From: Zhengella sp020637775
Lineage (GTDB): Bacteria > Pseudomonadota > Alphaproteobacteria > Rhizobiales > Rhizobiaceae
Assembly: GCF_041397485.1 (NCBI RefSeq)
Contig: NZ_JAWKWO010000002.1
Coordinates: 620,001 to 684,000 of the forward strand
DNA: 64,000 nt
Direction of reading: 5' to 3'
Part shown: piece by piece, positions 8,672-18,472 of the stretch
Position numbering within the stretch: position 1 is the stretch's first letter
Layout: the number at the start of each line of letters is the position of its first letter
The notes under the pieces: generated by a model
Seen by the model: the letters and a program-made list of their open reading frames with translations, nothing else
Told to the model about the DNA's origin: nothing
Databases searched by the model: none
Program-made: the position numbers and the translations under genes

Positions 8672-9432
8672 GACCGGCGCTGATCCTGGCTCTCGGATTG
8701 GTCGCGGCCGCCTTGCTGGCGCCTGCCGCCCTTGCCCAGGACGGCGGGCTGGGCGATGCGCTGAATAACCTGGCGCAACCGGGCGGCATCGAGGGTCAGA
8801 CCGCCGGTCAGATCATCCAGCTTTTCGGCCTGCTGACGGTGCTTGCCGTGGCACCCGGCATCCTGATCACGGTCACCAGTTTCACCCGCTTCATCATCGT
8901 CTTCTCGATCCTGCGCGCGGGTCTCGGCCTTCAGACCACGCCGGCCAACCTCATTCTCATCAGCCTGGCCATGTTCATGACCTTCTACGTCATGCAGCCG
9001 GCCGCCGACCGCGCCTGGAACGAGGGTATCCAGCCGATGATGAGCAACGAGATCTCCCAGCAGGAGGCGATGGAGCGCATCAGCACGCCGTTCTACGATT
9101 TCATGCTCCAGAACGTGCGCGACCAGGACCTCGCCCTTTTCGTGGATCTGGCGCGTGAGCGCGACCCGGCTTACGAGCCCGGCGAGCGGCCTGGTTGGCG
9201 CGTCCTGGTGCCCGCCTTCATGGTTTCCGAACTCCGGCGCGGTTTCGAGATCGGCTTTCTCGTCATCCTGCCCTTTCTGGTGATCGATCTCGTCGTGGCA
9301 ACCATCACCATGGCCATGGGCATGATGATGCTGCCGCCCACCGTGCTGGCGCTGCCCTTCAAGATCCTGTTCTTCGTCCTGATCGATGGCTGGAACCTTC
9401 TCGTCGGCTCCATGATCCGTTCGTTCAACTGA
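8668..9432 (+). CDS. fliP: Flagellar type III export gate protein FliP
   Basis: FliP is a core subunit of the FliPQR export gate in the inner membrane. The 254 aa precursor has a cleavable signal peptide (residues 1 to about 23, PAALAQ), then the conserved LTVLAVAPGILITVTSFTRF and LGLQTTPANLILISLAMF segments, a periplasmic loop with QEAMERISTPFYDFML, and the C-terminal FEIGFLVILPFLVIDLVVA and MGMMMLPPTVLALPFKI membrane helices. It is the last flagellar gene in the window. Confidence 0.96.
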   Translation: MRPALILALGLVAAALLAPAALAQDGGLGDALNNLAQPGGIEGQTAGQIIQLFGLLTVLAVAPGILITVTSFTRFIIVFSILRAGLGLQTTPANLILISLAMFMTFYVMQPAADRAWNEGIQPMMSNEISQQEAMERISTPFYDFMLQNVRDQDLALFVDLARERDPAYEPGERPGWRVLVPAFMVSELRRGFEIGFLVILPFLVIDLVVATITMAMGMMMLPPTVLALPFKILFFVLIDGWNLLVGSMIRSFN

Positions 9433-9517
9433 ACGCGATTGCCACAGTTTCGCCACGAAATGGCCCGCATTCCTCGCCATTAAGTTGAGGTGTGCGATTT
9501 TCCTTGCGGCTTCATGT

Positions 9518-9545
9518 GCGGGATGAAGGCGGTGCCCCGCTTTTT
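9518..9545 (+). terminator. Possible terminator after the flagellar operon
   Basis: A GCGGG (9518-9522) / CCCGC (9536-9540) pairing is followed directly by TTTTT (9541-9545). An overlapping CTTCAT/ATGAAG pairing (9510-9528) is an alternative stem. The stem is short and the loop long, so this is weak. It lies in the 193 bp gap between fliP and tamA, where an operon end is expected. Confidence 0.35.
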
Positions 9546-9625
9546 CCAGGAATTTTGACGGCGTTACTGAAAAGTTTATTTTCCGGGCCTATCCTTGAAG
9601 GACAAGCGTTGTAAGTGTGTATGCC

Positions 9626-11533
9626 ATGAGTGTCTTCACGTCCCGCACGGCCGCCCTGATGGCGTCGGCCCTCGTTCTCGCGCTGCCTGCACCGGCCGGC
9701 GCGCTGGAACTGTTCGGCGTGACCATCTTCGAATCGCAGGCCGACCGCGACGAGCAGGCCGTCATTGGCGAACCGCACGCCTTTACCGTCGATTTCGTGG
9801 TGGACGGTGATGACGGGGATGTGGAGCAGGCGTTGAAGAACGCCTCTGGCCTGTGGCGCGGCCGGGATGAGCCCGCCTCCGGGGAAGCCGGCCTGATCGC
9901 CAAGGCGCGCGGCGACTACCGTGCGCTGCTGGGCGCGCTTTACCGGCAGGGGCGCTATGGTGGGGTCATCACCATCACCATAGACGGGCGCGACGCTGCT
10001 GCCCTGGAACCCGACGCCGTCTTTCCCGATCCGGCGGCCGTTGCCGTTCGTGTGACGCCCGGCCCCGTCTTCACGTTTGCAGGCGCCGGCGTGATCAATG
10101 CCGCTCCGCCCCCGGCGGAGGAGGGCGACGCGGTTGAGCCGCCCGCCAGCGCCGGCTATCTGCCGGGCGAGGTGGCCCGGTCGACCGCCGTCAAGGATGC
10201 CGCGCGCCTGTCTGTCGAGGCATGGCGCCAGCAGGGCCACGCCAAGGCGCGCATTGCCGGCACGGACATCGTCGCCGACCATGACACGAACACGGTCGAT
10301 GCGGCGCTGACCGTCGAGCCCGGCCCTAAAGCCTATTACGGCATGCTGGCGGTGGAAGGCACCGGCCGCATGGATCCCGGTTTCGTGGCCTGGATGGCGG
10401 GGCTCGAACCGGGCCGGGAATATGACCCTGATGACCTGGCGCGCGCCTCCAGACGGCTGGCCCGCCTCGATGTTTTCACGTCGCAGCGCTTCGTCGAGGC
10501 GGATGCCATCGGCGACGACGGCATCCTGCCGGTCTCGCTGGTCGTGCAGGAGCGCAAGCCGCGCCGCATCGGCGTCGGCGCCACCTATTCCACCACCGAT
10601 GGTCTGGGGCTGGAGGGTTATTGGCTTCACCGCAACCTCTTCGGACGGGCCGAGCGCTTCCGCATCGAGGGCAAGGTTGCCGGCATCGGCCGCACGTCCG
10701 ACCCCAACGATTTCGATTACCGCCTTGCAGCGACCTTCACCAGGCCAGGCATCATCACGCCCGACACCGATCTTTCCGTCACGGCGGAAGGTGAACGCGA
10801 AGTCCTGCCGGCCTACAAGCGCACCGCCGGCGGCGGCGAAGTGCGGCTGTCCCACCTCTTCTCCGAAAAGCTGAGCGGCTTCGGCGCGGTTTTCGGCGAA
10901 TACGCCCGTTACAACGATGCCTTTGGCACCCGCGATTTCACAACTGCCGGTGTTCGCGCCGGTCTGACCTGGGACACGCGCGACGATGCCGCCAACGCGA
11001 CCAGCGGCTTCTACCTTTCCGGGGAGGTGGAGCCGTTCCAGGAATTCACCTATTCCAACACCGTGGTGAAGGCCGTCGGCGAGGCCCGCGCCTATGTCGC
11101 GCCTGGCGATTCTGGCCGGCTCGTCCTGGCTGGCCGGGTCAAGGCGGGCATGCTGTCGGGTGTTCCCATCGCCGAAACCCCGCCAGACAAGCTCTTTTTC
11201 GCTGGCGGCGGCGGCTCCGTGCGCGGCTACGGCTACAAGTCCATCGGCGTCGATACGCCGCTTGGCCTTGTCGGCGGCCGGTCGCTTTTTGAAACCTCCG
11301 CGGAACTCCGCTTCAAGGCGACCGACACGATTGGCATCGTCGCCTTTGCCGATGGCGGTACGGTCGGCGCCGACGTCACGCCGGATTTCTCCGAAATGCG
11401 TTTCGGCGCGGGGCTTGGATTGCGCTACCTGACCGGCCTCGGGCCGATCCGCCTTGATGCCGCGGTGCCGTTGAACCGCCGGCCGGGTGACAGCAGTTTT
11501 GCCGTTTATGCGGGAATTGGACAGGCCTTCTGA
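9626..11533 (+). CDS. tamA: Outer-membrane translocation and assembly protein TamA
   Basis: TamA is an Omp85-family outer-membrane barrel which with TamB helps insert autotransporters and other outer-membrane proteins. The precursor is about 635 aa: signal peptide (ALVLALPAPAGA, to about residue 28), POTRA-like repeats through about residue 310, then a C-terminal bacterial surface antigen barrel with the family motif FFAGGGGSVRGYGYKSIG near residue 530 and an aromatic C-terminus (GIGQAF). A GTG at 9617 is an alternative start; neither has a strong ribosome site. The stop overlaps the tamB start (TGATG, 11531-11535). Confidence 0.92.
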   Translation: MSVFTSRTAALMASALVLALPAPAGALELFGVTIFESQADRDEQAVIGEPHAFTVDFVVDGDDGDVEQALKNASGLWRGRDEPASGEAGLIAKARGDYRALLGALYRQGRYGGVITITIDGRDAAALEPDAVFPDPAAVAVRVTPGPVFTFAGAGVINAAPPPAEEGDAVEPPASAGYLPGEVARSTAVKDAARLSVEAWRQQGHAKARIAGTDIVADHDTNTVDAALTVEPGPKAYYGMLAVEGTGRMDPGFVAWMAGLEPGREYDPDDLARASRRLARLDVFTSQRFVEADAIGDDGILPVSLVVQERKPRRIGVGATYSTTDGLGLEGYWLHRNLFGRAERFRIEGKVAGIGRTSDPNDFDYRLAATFTRPGIITPDTDLSVTAEGEREVLPAYKRTAGGGEVRLSHLFSEKLSGFGAVFGEYARYNDAFGTRDFTTAGVRAGLTWDTRDDAANATSGFYLSGEVEPFQEFTYSNTVVKAVGEARAYVAPGDSGRLVLAGRVKAGMLSGVPIAETPPDKLFFAGGGGSVRGYGYKSIGVDTPLGLVGGRSLFETSAELRFKATDTIGIVAFADGGTVGADVTPDFSEMRFGAGLGLRYLTGLGPIRLDAAVPLNRRPGDSSFAVYAGIGQAF

Positions 11534-14500
11534 TGCGCGCGCTCTTTCTTGCCATCCTTGCTGTCCTTGCGCTTGGCGCTGTTGCTCTTTCCCAGCAATC
11601 GCCGGAAGAGGAGAAGTCTTTCTTCCTGCGCTATGTCGAGGACACGATCTCCAGTGACAACCGGCGCATTTCCATCACCGGCATCGATGGTGTGCTGTCC
11701 TCGGATGCTTCCATCGCCTCGATCACCGTGGCCGACCGGAAAGGCGTCTGGCTGACGATCTCGGATGCGACGATCAACTGGACGCGCTCCGCCTTGCTGA
11801 CGGGCCGGCTTTCCATAGACCGGCTTTCGGCGGCCAGCATAACAATGACGCGCATGCCCGAGCCCGACCGCAGCCTGCCCTCGCCCGAGGCAAGCCCGTT
11901 CACCCTGCCGGACCTGCCCGTGTCGATCCGTATCGGCAACCTGTCGGTGGCCGAGGCGGTTTTCGCGGAACAGGTTTTCGGCGAGGCGGCGACGCTGTCA
12001 CTCAACGGTGCCGTTGAACTGGCCGACGGATCGCTGGACGCGGCTCTGAACGTGAACCGTTTGGACGGTCCCGGCGGCACGCTGTCGCTGGCTGCGTCCT
12101 TTGCCAACGACAGCCGCATCCTGGCGGTCGATCTGACGGCGAGTGAACCATCCGATGGCGTGCTCGCCAACCTCCTGAACCTCGAGGGTCGGCCTGCCGT
12201 CGATCTTTCCGTCAAGGGCGAGGGACCGCTCTCGGATTTCGCCGCCGACATCGCGCTTGCCGCCAATGGCGAGGGTATTCTGCAAGGCCGTGTGGCGGTG
12301 AACGAGTCGGGGCAATCCACCGGTTTCACAGCCGGTCTGGATGGGCGCATCGCGGTGCTCGCGCCGCCTGAACTGCGTGGCTTTCTCGGCGACAGGACAA
12401 GCCTCTCGCTTCAGGGAAGCGTGCCGGCGGGCGGCGGCCTCGTCCTCGACCGGCTGACGACGCAAGGCGGTGCCTTGTCGCTGGAGGCCAGTGCGCGGGT
12501 CCTGCCGGATGGCTTCCTGCGCCGGCTTGATCTTGCCGCCGCCATCGCGCCGGTGGAGGGCGAGCGTGTCATCCTGCCCTCGGCCGGCAATGAGACGAGC
12601 ATCGGCAGCGCGCGCCTGACGATTGCCTATGGCGAATCCGCCGAGGGCGAATGGTCCGGCGAAATGACCGCCCGCTCCATCGCGGCGCCGGACTTCACCA
12701 TCGGCGGTTTCCGGCTTTCCATGGGTGGCTTGGTGACGGCGCTGGACGATCCGTCCAACCGCGCCGTGACCTTCGATGCCGATGGCCAGGCCGAGGCTGT
12801 GCGCTCGGACGATCCGGCCATTGCCGAGGCGCTGGGCAGTTTCGTGAAGCTGGCGCTTTTCGGCGCCTACCGCGCCGGCGAGCCCCTTGTGCTCGACCGT
12901 TTCGCCCTGACGGGAAATGCCTTGTCCGCCACCGCGCGCGGCGAAGTGCAAGAGGGCGTGTTCGACGGACAGCTTGCACTGCGCTCCGACAGCCTCGCTC
13001 CGTTCTCCGCGCTTGCGGGACGCCCGCTCACCGGCTCCGCCGATATTGCCGCCGATGGCACGATCAACGCGCTGACCGGCGGCTTCGACCTGGCCCTGTC
13101 CGGCACGGCACGCGGCGTTTCGACGGGCGACGCGCGCACCGACCGCCTGTTCGAGGGCGAAACCACGATTTCCGGCCGGCTGGCGCGCGATGAAAGCGGA
13201 TTTCGCGCCAATGCCTTCACGCTTGGCAATGATCAGGCGCGGCTGACGGCCGACGGCGCCTTCTCTTCCGAAAGCGCCGATTTCGATCTCGATGCGCGCA
13301 TTGCCGATCTGGCTGCGCTGAGCGATGGTCTGGCAGGTTCGCTGACCGTGACCGGCCGGGCGAGCGGCGAAAACGGCATTATCGGAACCGATCTCGCGCT
13401 TGCGCTGCCGCAGGGCGAACTGGCAGGCCGCCCGGTATCCGGCGCAAACCTCCGCCTCGAAGGCGCATTCCGCGAAACCGGTTTCCGCGGTGTCGTGGCC
13501 GGTGAACTCGTGCTCGACGGTGCGCCGACCGTGCTGCGTTCGGACCTCGCCTATGGGGAGGGCGATCTGCGAATTGACGGCCTGTCACTGACCACGCGCG
13601 GGGCGAAACTCACCGGCGACATCGCCCGCAACGAAAACGGTTTCCTCAACGGGTCGCTGAACCTCGATGCAACGGACATTTCGCGCCTTGCCGCGCTGGC
13701 GCTGCGCCAGGCCACCGGAGCAGCGCGCGCCACCATCGAACTGGGCCATGACGGCGAAAGCCAGTCCGCCCGGGTGCAGGCGGATGTGTCGGACCTGCAA
13801 TTGGCGGAGCCCGCGCTGACCGCCGCGCGCCTCAACCTTGAAGCCGAGCTGGCCGACCTCTTCGCGGTTCCGGCGATTCGCGCCGATCTGAACGCACGTT
13901 CGCTCGTGCTGGCGGGTATCGAAATGCAGTCGCTGGAAGCAACGGCCGAAGGTTCCGGTGACACAACGGATTTCGTGCTGGCCTCTCGCCTGGCCGATGG
14001 CGCGGCGGCGCGGCTTTCCGGCACGCTTGAACCGCAGGACGAGGGCTTCACCATCGGGCTGCGGCAGGCGTCATTGCTGAAGGGCGGTCGTGGGCTCGAA
14101 CTGAAGGCGCCGGCAACGGTCACCGTCGAAGGCGAGACGATCCGGCTGGATGGCCTTCGCTTCGCCGCCGGCGATGGCGAGATCGCGGCAACGGGAACGG
14201 CCGCGCAAGCCTATGCCCTTCAATTGACGCTGAACCGCGTTCCGCTGTCATTGGCCAATCTGGTTCGCCCGGATCTCGGCGCGGCCGGTACGATTGGTGG
14301 CGTTGTCAACATCCAGGGACCGCGTGAGCGCCCCGACGCCGATTTCCTGCTGCGCGGGCAGGGCATCACGGTGGGGCAGCTCGCCCGCGCCGGTGTCGCG
14401 CCGCTTGCGCTCGATCTGGAAGGCCGCACGCAGGGCCGTCGCATCGCCGTTGACGCGGGCATCACGAACAGCCAGGGCATGGATGTGCGCATGACCGGCA

Positions 14501-16131
14501 CCGCGCCGCAATCGGCCGACGGCCGGCTTGATCTCGATGTCGCCCTGCGCGCCTTTCCACTTGCCATTCTCAATGCCGCCGCGCCCGGCTCGGGCCTTGG
14601 CGGCCGGCTTTCCGGCTCGGCGACGGTGACGGGAACGGCAGCACGGCCCTCCATCGCCTTTTCCATCGATGGCCAGGGGGTGACCGCTTCCGCGCTTGCA
14701 GCCAGCGGCATTTCGCCCGTGTCCTTGTCTGTTCGCGGCGCCTATGCCAATGACATCGTGCAACTGGAGCAGGCAAGCGCATCCGGTGCCGATGGCCTGT
14801 CGCTGTCCGCCTCGGGCCGGCTGCCGGTCTCCGGCAACGGGTTGGGCGTCGATTTCAACGGATCGCTGCCGCTTTCCCTGGCCAACCGCTTTCTGGTGGA
14901 CCGTGGCGCCCGCGCCACCGGACTGTTGCGCATCCAGGGCCGCGCTTCCGGTTCGCTTTCCGCCCCGGTCCTGACGGCAAGCCTGTCGGCACAGGGTGCC
15001 GGCTTCGTCGATCCGCAATCGCGCGTCCGTCTCAACGACATCGACCTGTCGGCGGACATTCGCGACAACACGCTTCGTCTTGGCACGCTGAATGCGGCGC
15101 TGGCCACGGGCGGCAGCGTCTCCGTGTCAGGCACGGTGGATCTGACCGGCAACCTGCCCGCCGACCTGTCGATCAACCTCAACGATGCACGCTATGCTGA
15201 CGGTGAACTGGTGACCGCAAGCCTTGCCGGCAGCCTGACCGTGAACGGTCCGCTTCTGCGCGACCCTCTCATCGCGGGCACCGTCACCGTCAACCGCGCG
15301 GAACTGACCATCCCGGAAAACCTCGCCGCAGCCGGTGACGTGGCCGATGTCACCCACCGCAATACGCCTCGGGATGTGGCCCGCACCATCGAAAAGGCGC
15401 TTCCTGACAAGGGCGCACCCGTGCCCACCGCCCGGCCATCCGTGCCGCGTGTGGACGTGCGCATCAATGCCCCGGCCCGTATCTTCGTGCGCGGCCGCGG
15501 GCTGGATACGGAACTGGGGGGCTCGGTGCGCCTCACCGGGCCGGTGACAAGCGTCTCGCCCTCGGGCGGCTTCGAGATCATTCGCGGGCGCCTTTCCATC
15601 CTGGGCCAGCGCATCACCTTCGACAGCGGCCGCGTCACGCTGATCGGCGACCTCGATCCCTATGTCGATTTCACCGCCACCACACCGGGCACGGACATCA
15701 CCGTGACCATCCGTGTCACCGGACGCGTGTCCGACCTGTCCATCCGCTTCACGTCGCAGCCCGAACTGCCGCAGGACGAGGTGCTGGCGCGCCTGATCTT
15801 CGGCAAGGGCATTTCCTCGCTGTCACCGCTCCAGGTGGCGCGCCTGGCTGCCGCGGCCTCCGAACTGGCCGGCGGCGGGCCGTCCATCATGGACAGCGTG
15901 CGCGAGGCGACCGGCCTCGACGATCTCGATGTCGTCACCGACGAGGAGGGCAACACGGCCGCGCGCGCCGGACGCTACATTTCCGACAATGCCTATCTCG
16001 GTGTGGAGGCCGGTTCGGCCGGTTCCGGCAAGGTGACCATCGATCTCGACATCACCGGCGATCTCAAGGCGCGCGGTGCGCTGGGCACCGACGAAAGTTC
16101 GCTCGGTATCTTCTATGAAAAGGACTATTGA
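11533..16131 (+). CDS. tamB: Translocation and assembly module protein TamB
   Basis: TamB is an inner-membrane anchored, periplasm-spanning protein that works with TamA; family members form long beta-taco rods thought to carry lipids or outer-membrane proteins. The 1532 aa protein has an N-terminal anchor (LAILAVLALGAVALS), a very long repetitive beta-strand region, and the diagnostic DUF490 C-terminus (FEIIRGRLSILGQRITFDSG, then PELPQDEVLARLIFGKGISS) ending in GIFYEKDY. It is translationally coupled to tamA. Full length and intact. Confidence 0.95.
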   Translation: MRALFLAILAVLALGAVALSQQSPEEEKSFFLRYVEDTISSDNRRISITGIDGVLSSDASIASITVADRKGVWLTISDATINWTRSALLTGRLSIDRLSAASITMTRMPEPDRSLPSPEASPFTLPDLPVSIRIGNLSVAEAVFAEQVFGEAATLSLNGAVELADGSLDAALNVNRLDGPGGTLSLAASFANDSRILAVDLTASEPSDGVLANLLNLEGRPAVDLSVKGEGPLSDFAADIALAANGEGILQGRVAVNESGQSTGFTAGLDGRIAVLAPPELRGFLGDRTSLSLQGSVPAGGGLVLDRLTTQGGALSLEASARVLPDGFLRRLDLAAAIAPVEGERVILPSAGNETSIGSARLTIAYGESAEGEWSGEMTARSIAAPDFTIGGFRLSMGGLVTALDDPSNRAVTFDADGQAEAVRSDDPAIAEALGSFVKLALFGAYRAGEPLVLDRFALTGNALSATARGEVQEGVFDGQLALRSDSLAPFSALAGRPLTGSADIAADGTINALTGGFDLALSGTARGVSTGDARTDRLFEGETTISGRLARDESGFRANAFTLGNDQARLTADGAFSSESADFDLDARIADLAALSDGLAGSLTVTGRASGENGIIGTDLALALPQGELAGRPVSGANLRLEGAFRETGFRGVVAGELVLDGAPTVLRSDLAYGEGDLRIDGLSLTTRGAKLTGDIARNENGFLNGSLNLDATDISRLAALALRQATGAARATIELGHDGESQSARVQADVSDLQLAEPALTAARLNLEAELADLFAVPAIRADLNARSLVLAGIEMQSLEATAEGSGDTTDFVLASRLADGAAARLSGTLEPQDEGFTIGLRQASLLKGGRGLELKAPATVTVEGETIRLDGLRFAAGDGEIAATGTAAQAYALQLTLNRVPLSLANLVRPDLGAAGTIGGVVNIQGPRERPDADFLLRGQGITVGQLARAGVAPLALDLEGRTQGRRIAVDAGITNSQGMDVRMTGTAPQSADGRLDLDVALRAFPLAILNAAAPGSGLGGRLSGSATVTGTAARPSIAFSIDGQGVTASALAASGISPVSLSVRGAYANDIVQLEQASASGADGLSLSASGRLPVSGNGLGVDFNGSLPLSLANRFLVDRGARATGLLRIQGRASGSLSAPVLTASLSAQGAGFVDPQSRVRLNDIDLSADIRDNTLRLGTLNAALATGGSVSVSGTVDLTGNLPADLSINLNDARYADGELVTASLAGSLTVNGPLLRDPLIAGTVTVNRAELTIPENLAAAGDVADVTHRNTPRDVARTIEKALPDKGAPVPTARPSVPRVDVRINAPARIFVRGRGLDTELGGSVRLTGPVTSVSPSGGFEIIRGRLSILGQRITFDSGRVTLIGDLDPYVDFTATTPGTDITVTIRVTGRVSDLSIRFTSQPELPQDEVLARLIFGKGISSLSPLQVARLAAAASELAGGGPSIMDSVREATGLDDLDVVTDEEGNTAARAGRYISDNAYLGVEAGSAGSGKVTIDLDITGDLKARGALGTDESSLGIFYEKDY

Positions 16132-16356
16132 CCGGTTTCGCGCGGCCGTCCGGTCATTTCCGCATGTCCCCGCAGGCTGATTGCCGTTGCGCGCGCAGCC
16201 ATGCTCGCAGGCCCGGGAATTCTTAAAACGATTGAAATCACAATTGTTTACCGAAATTCCCATTAGATCGGTTCAGGTGCCTTCGCGGGTATGGAAACCG
16301 CATTCGAGCGTGGCTATAAGGCGTGCGAACACGGTTGCCGGAGAGAGGGCTCGATC

Positions 16357-17268
16357 ATGAATGTTTCGCCGCGCGTCAAGGAAATCCTGTCTTGGTATGA
16401 GGGTGAGAACCCCGGTGTGAAGACCAATCTCGCCCGCCTGCTGATGCACGGTAAGCTGGGCGGAACCGGCAAACTGGTCATCCTGCCGGTCGATCAGGGC
16501 TATGAGCACGGGCCGGCCCGCTCGTTCCAGCCCAACCCCGCGGCCTATGATCCGCACTACCTCTATCAGCTTGCCATCGATGCGGGCCTTTCGGCCTATG
16601 CCGCGCCGCTGGGATCGCTGGAGCAGGGCGCTGACAGCTTTGCCGGCGAAGTGCCGCTCATCCTGAAGGTGAATTCGGCCAATTCCCTTGCCACCGGCGT
16701 CCCGGACCAGGCGGTGACGGCTTCGGTGGATGATGCGCTGCGCCTTGGCTGCGTGGGCATCGGCTTCACCATGTATCCCGGCTCCGACCAGTGCTTTGCC
16801 ATGCAGGAAGAACTGCGCGAGATGACGCGCGAGGCCAAGGCCAAGGGCCTGATGACGGTTGTCTGGTCCTATCCGCGCGGCGGCGCTGTCACCAAGTCAG
16901 GCGAGACCGCGCTCGACATCGTTGCCTATGCCGCGCACATGGCCGCGCTGATGGGCGCGACCATCATCAAGGTCAAGCCGCCCAAGGCCGGCGTTGACCT
17001 GAAGGCCGCCGAAAAGGCCTATGAGACCGTCAAGCAGGACACATTGGCCGAGCGCATCGCCCACGTCATGCAATGCGCCTATGCCGGCAAGCGCATCGTC
17101 GTCTTCTCCGGCGGCGACGCCAAGGATGCCGACAGCCTGCTCAAGGAAATCGGCGAGATCAATGCCGGCGGCGGTTTCGGCTCCATCGTCGGCCGCAACT
17201 CCTTCCAGCGTTCGCATGACGATGCGGTCGACCTGCTGGGCAAGATCATCGACATCTACAAGGGCTGA
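16357..17268 (+). CDS. fbaB: Class I fructose-bisphosphate aldolase, DhnA/FbaB type
   Basis: Cleaves fructose-1,6-bisphosphate to dihydroxyacetone phosphate and glyceraldehyde-3-phosphate through a Lys Schiff base. The 303 aa protein shows the DhnA-type start (VKEILSWYEGENPGVKTNL), the LVILPVDQGYEHGPARSF segment, VVWSYPRGG, and the barrel strand ATIIKVKPPK with candidate Schiff-base Lys. A longer in-frame start at 16291 exists, but ATG 16357 has GGAGAGAGGG 7 bp upstream and gives the family N-terminus. A strong terminator follows. The 225 bp upstream of 16357 contains an AT-richer stretch (16222-16265), a likely promoter zone without clear boxes. Confidence 0.9.
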   Translation: MNVSPRVKEILSWYEGENPGVKTNLARLLMHGKLGGTGKLVILPVDQGYEHGPARSFQPNPAAYDPHYLYQLAIDAGLSAYAAPLGSLEQGADSFAGEVPLILKVNSANSLATGVPDQAVTASVDDALRLGCVGIGFTMYPGSDQCFAMQEELREMTREAKAKGLMTVVWSYPRGGAVTKSGETALDIVAYAAHMAALMGATIIKVKPPKAGVDLKAAEKAYETVKQDTLAERIAHVMQCAYAGKRIVVFSGGDAKDADSLLKEIGEINAGGGFGSIVGRNSFQRSHDDAVDLLGKIIDIYKG

Positions 17269-17291
17269 CAAACCGCCCGAGGGGAGCGAAG

Positions 17292-17329
17292 CGGCCGGTG
17301 CGTGGAAAGCGCACCGGCCGTTTCCTTTT
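17292..17329 (+). terminator. Rho-independent terminator after fbaB
   Basis: A perfect 11 bp stem CGGCCGGTGCG / CGCACCGGCCG (17292-17302 and 17310-17320) with loop TGGAAAG is followed by the T-rich run TTTCCTTTT. It begins 23 bp after the aldolase stop and lies just before the 3' end of the convergent permease gene, so it may serve both strands. Confidence 0.9.
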
Positions 17330-17335
17330 CCGGCG

Positions 17336-18319
17336 TCAGCTTTTCGCGCGCCCGGCGGCGAGCCGTCCCTCGCGCGCGGCGATCCGCTCCCGGTTGATGA
17401 CATAGATGCCTGTGGCGATGATGATGGCCGCGCCGGTCAGCGTCCAGCCATCGGGCAATTGCCCGAAGACCGCCCAGCCATAGAACGTGCCCCAGATGAT
17501 CATCGTGTATTGCATGGGGGCAACGGCGACCGCCTCGGCGATCTCCAGCGCCTTGATGATCATCAACTCGGCCACGCCGGCCATGACCGCGATGCTGATG
17601 AAGATCAGCCAGTGGTTCATTTCCGTCGGCCATGTCCAGACGAAGGGCAGCGGCAGGGTCAGGAGAAAGCTTCCGGTCAGGGCCGTGTAGGCGACGGTTG
17701 TCGCCGTCCGGTCTTCGCCTGCCAGCACGCGCGAAATGATCTGCCTGAAGGCGAACATGACCGCGGCAATGACGATCAGCAGGATGGCCGGATGCAGGAT
17801 GCCCATGCCGGGGCGTATGATGATGAGGGTGGCGGCGAACCCGATGGCCACCGCCATCAGCCGCCGGATCCCGACCTTCTCGCGCAGGATCAGTGCGCCG
17901 AGGATAGTGACGAAGAACGGCGCCACGAAGCTCACGGCAACGGCATCGGCCAGCGGTACGTAGCGGACACCGAAAATGAAGATCGTGGCCGAGATGACGG
18001 CCAGCGCTCCACGGGTGACCTGCATGGCCGGACGAGCAGTCTTGAGAACCGTGAAGCCGTGCCAGCCGAGAAGCACGAACATGCCGGCCAACAGGCCCAG
18101 TTGCCGCACCCAGACCACCTGGATCGGGTGGAAATCCTGCGCCAGCAGTTTGGCCTGCATGTCGACGGCGGAAAACATGAAGAAACCCAGCGCCATAAGC
18201 AGGATGCCGCGGCCGTTCTGCAAGGGTTTGGCCGCGCCGCTGATCACGACCGGTGTCAGGGGATTGATCGGAATGGCATTTTCCTCCGGGACTGGGGGCA
18301 GGCCGGACGCGGGGCGCAC
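17336..18319 (-). CDS. DMT superfamily (EamA) permease
   Basis: An inner-membrane transporter of the drug/metabolite superfamily; substrate unknown. About ten hydrophobic helices are visible from residue 38 (ILLMALGFFMFSAVDMQAKL) to the end, in two EamA halves, the first ending near ALILREKVGIRRLMAVAIGF and the second near AAIIIATGIYVINRER. The start is uncertain: the annotated GTG at 18319 has no good ribosome site, while a GGAGGA (18287-18282 on this strand) lies inside the frame, 2 bp before an out-of-frame ATG (18279). A start just downstream of GGAGGA, possibly non-standard, would still leave all helices intact. Confidence 0.85.
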   Translation of the reverse strand: MRPASGLPPVPEENAIPINPLTPVVISGAAKPLQNGRGILLMALGFFMFSAVDMQAKLLAQDFHPIQVVWVRQLGLLAGMFVLLGWHGFTVLKTARPAMQVTRGALAVISATIFIFGVRYVPLADAVAVSFVAPFFVTILGALILREKVGIRRLMAVAIGFAATLIIIRPGMGILHPAILLIVIAAVMFAFRQIISRVLAGEDRTATTVAYTALTGSFLLTLPLPFVWTWPTEMNHWLIFISIAVMAGVAELMIIKALEIAEAVAVAPMQYTMIIWGTFYGWAVFGQLPDGWTLTGAAIIIATGIYVINRERIAAREGRLAAGRAKS

Positions 18320-18472
18320 CGGTTTGCCGAACGGCTATCTATGCCGTGGCGGACGGGTCCGGATCAATTGCCGGCACCGGAAATTTGATTGCCGGTCGGT
18401 GAAGCCGGATTGATGCGAAGCCGTGCGCGGCCCTGGCGGGTTTCACCGTCGCGCAACGGGTGCGTGACGCCG

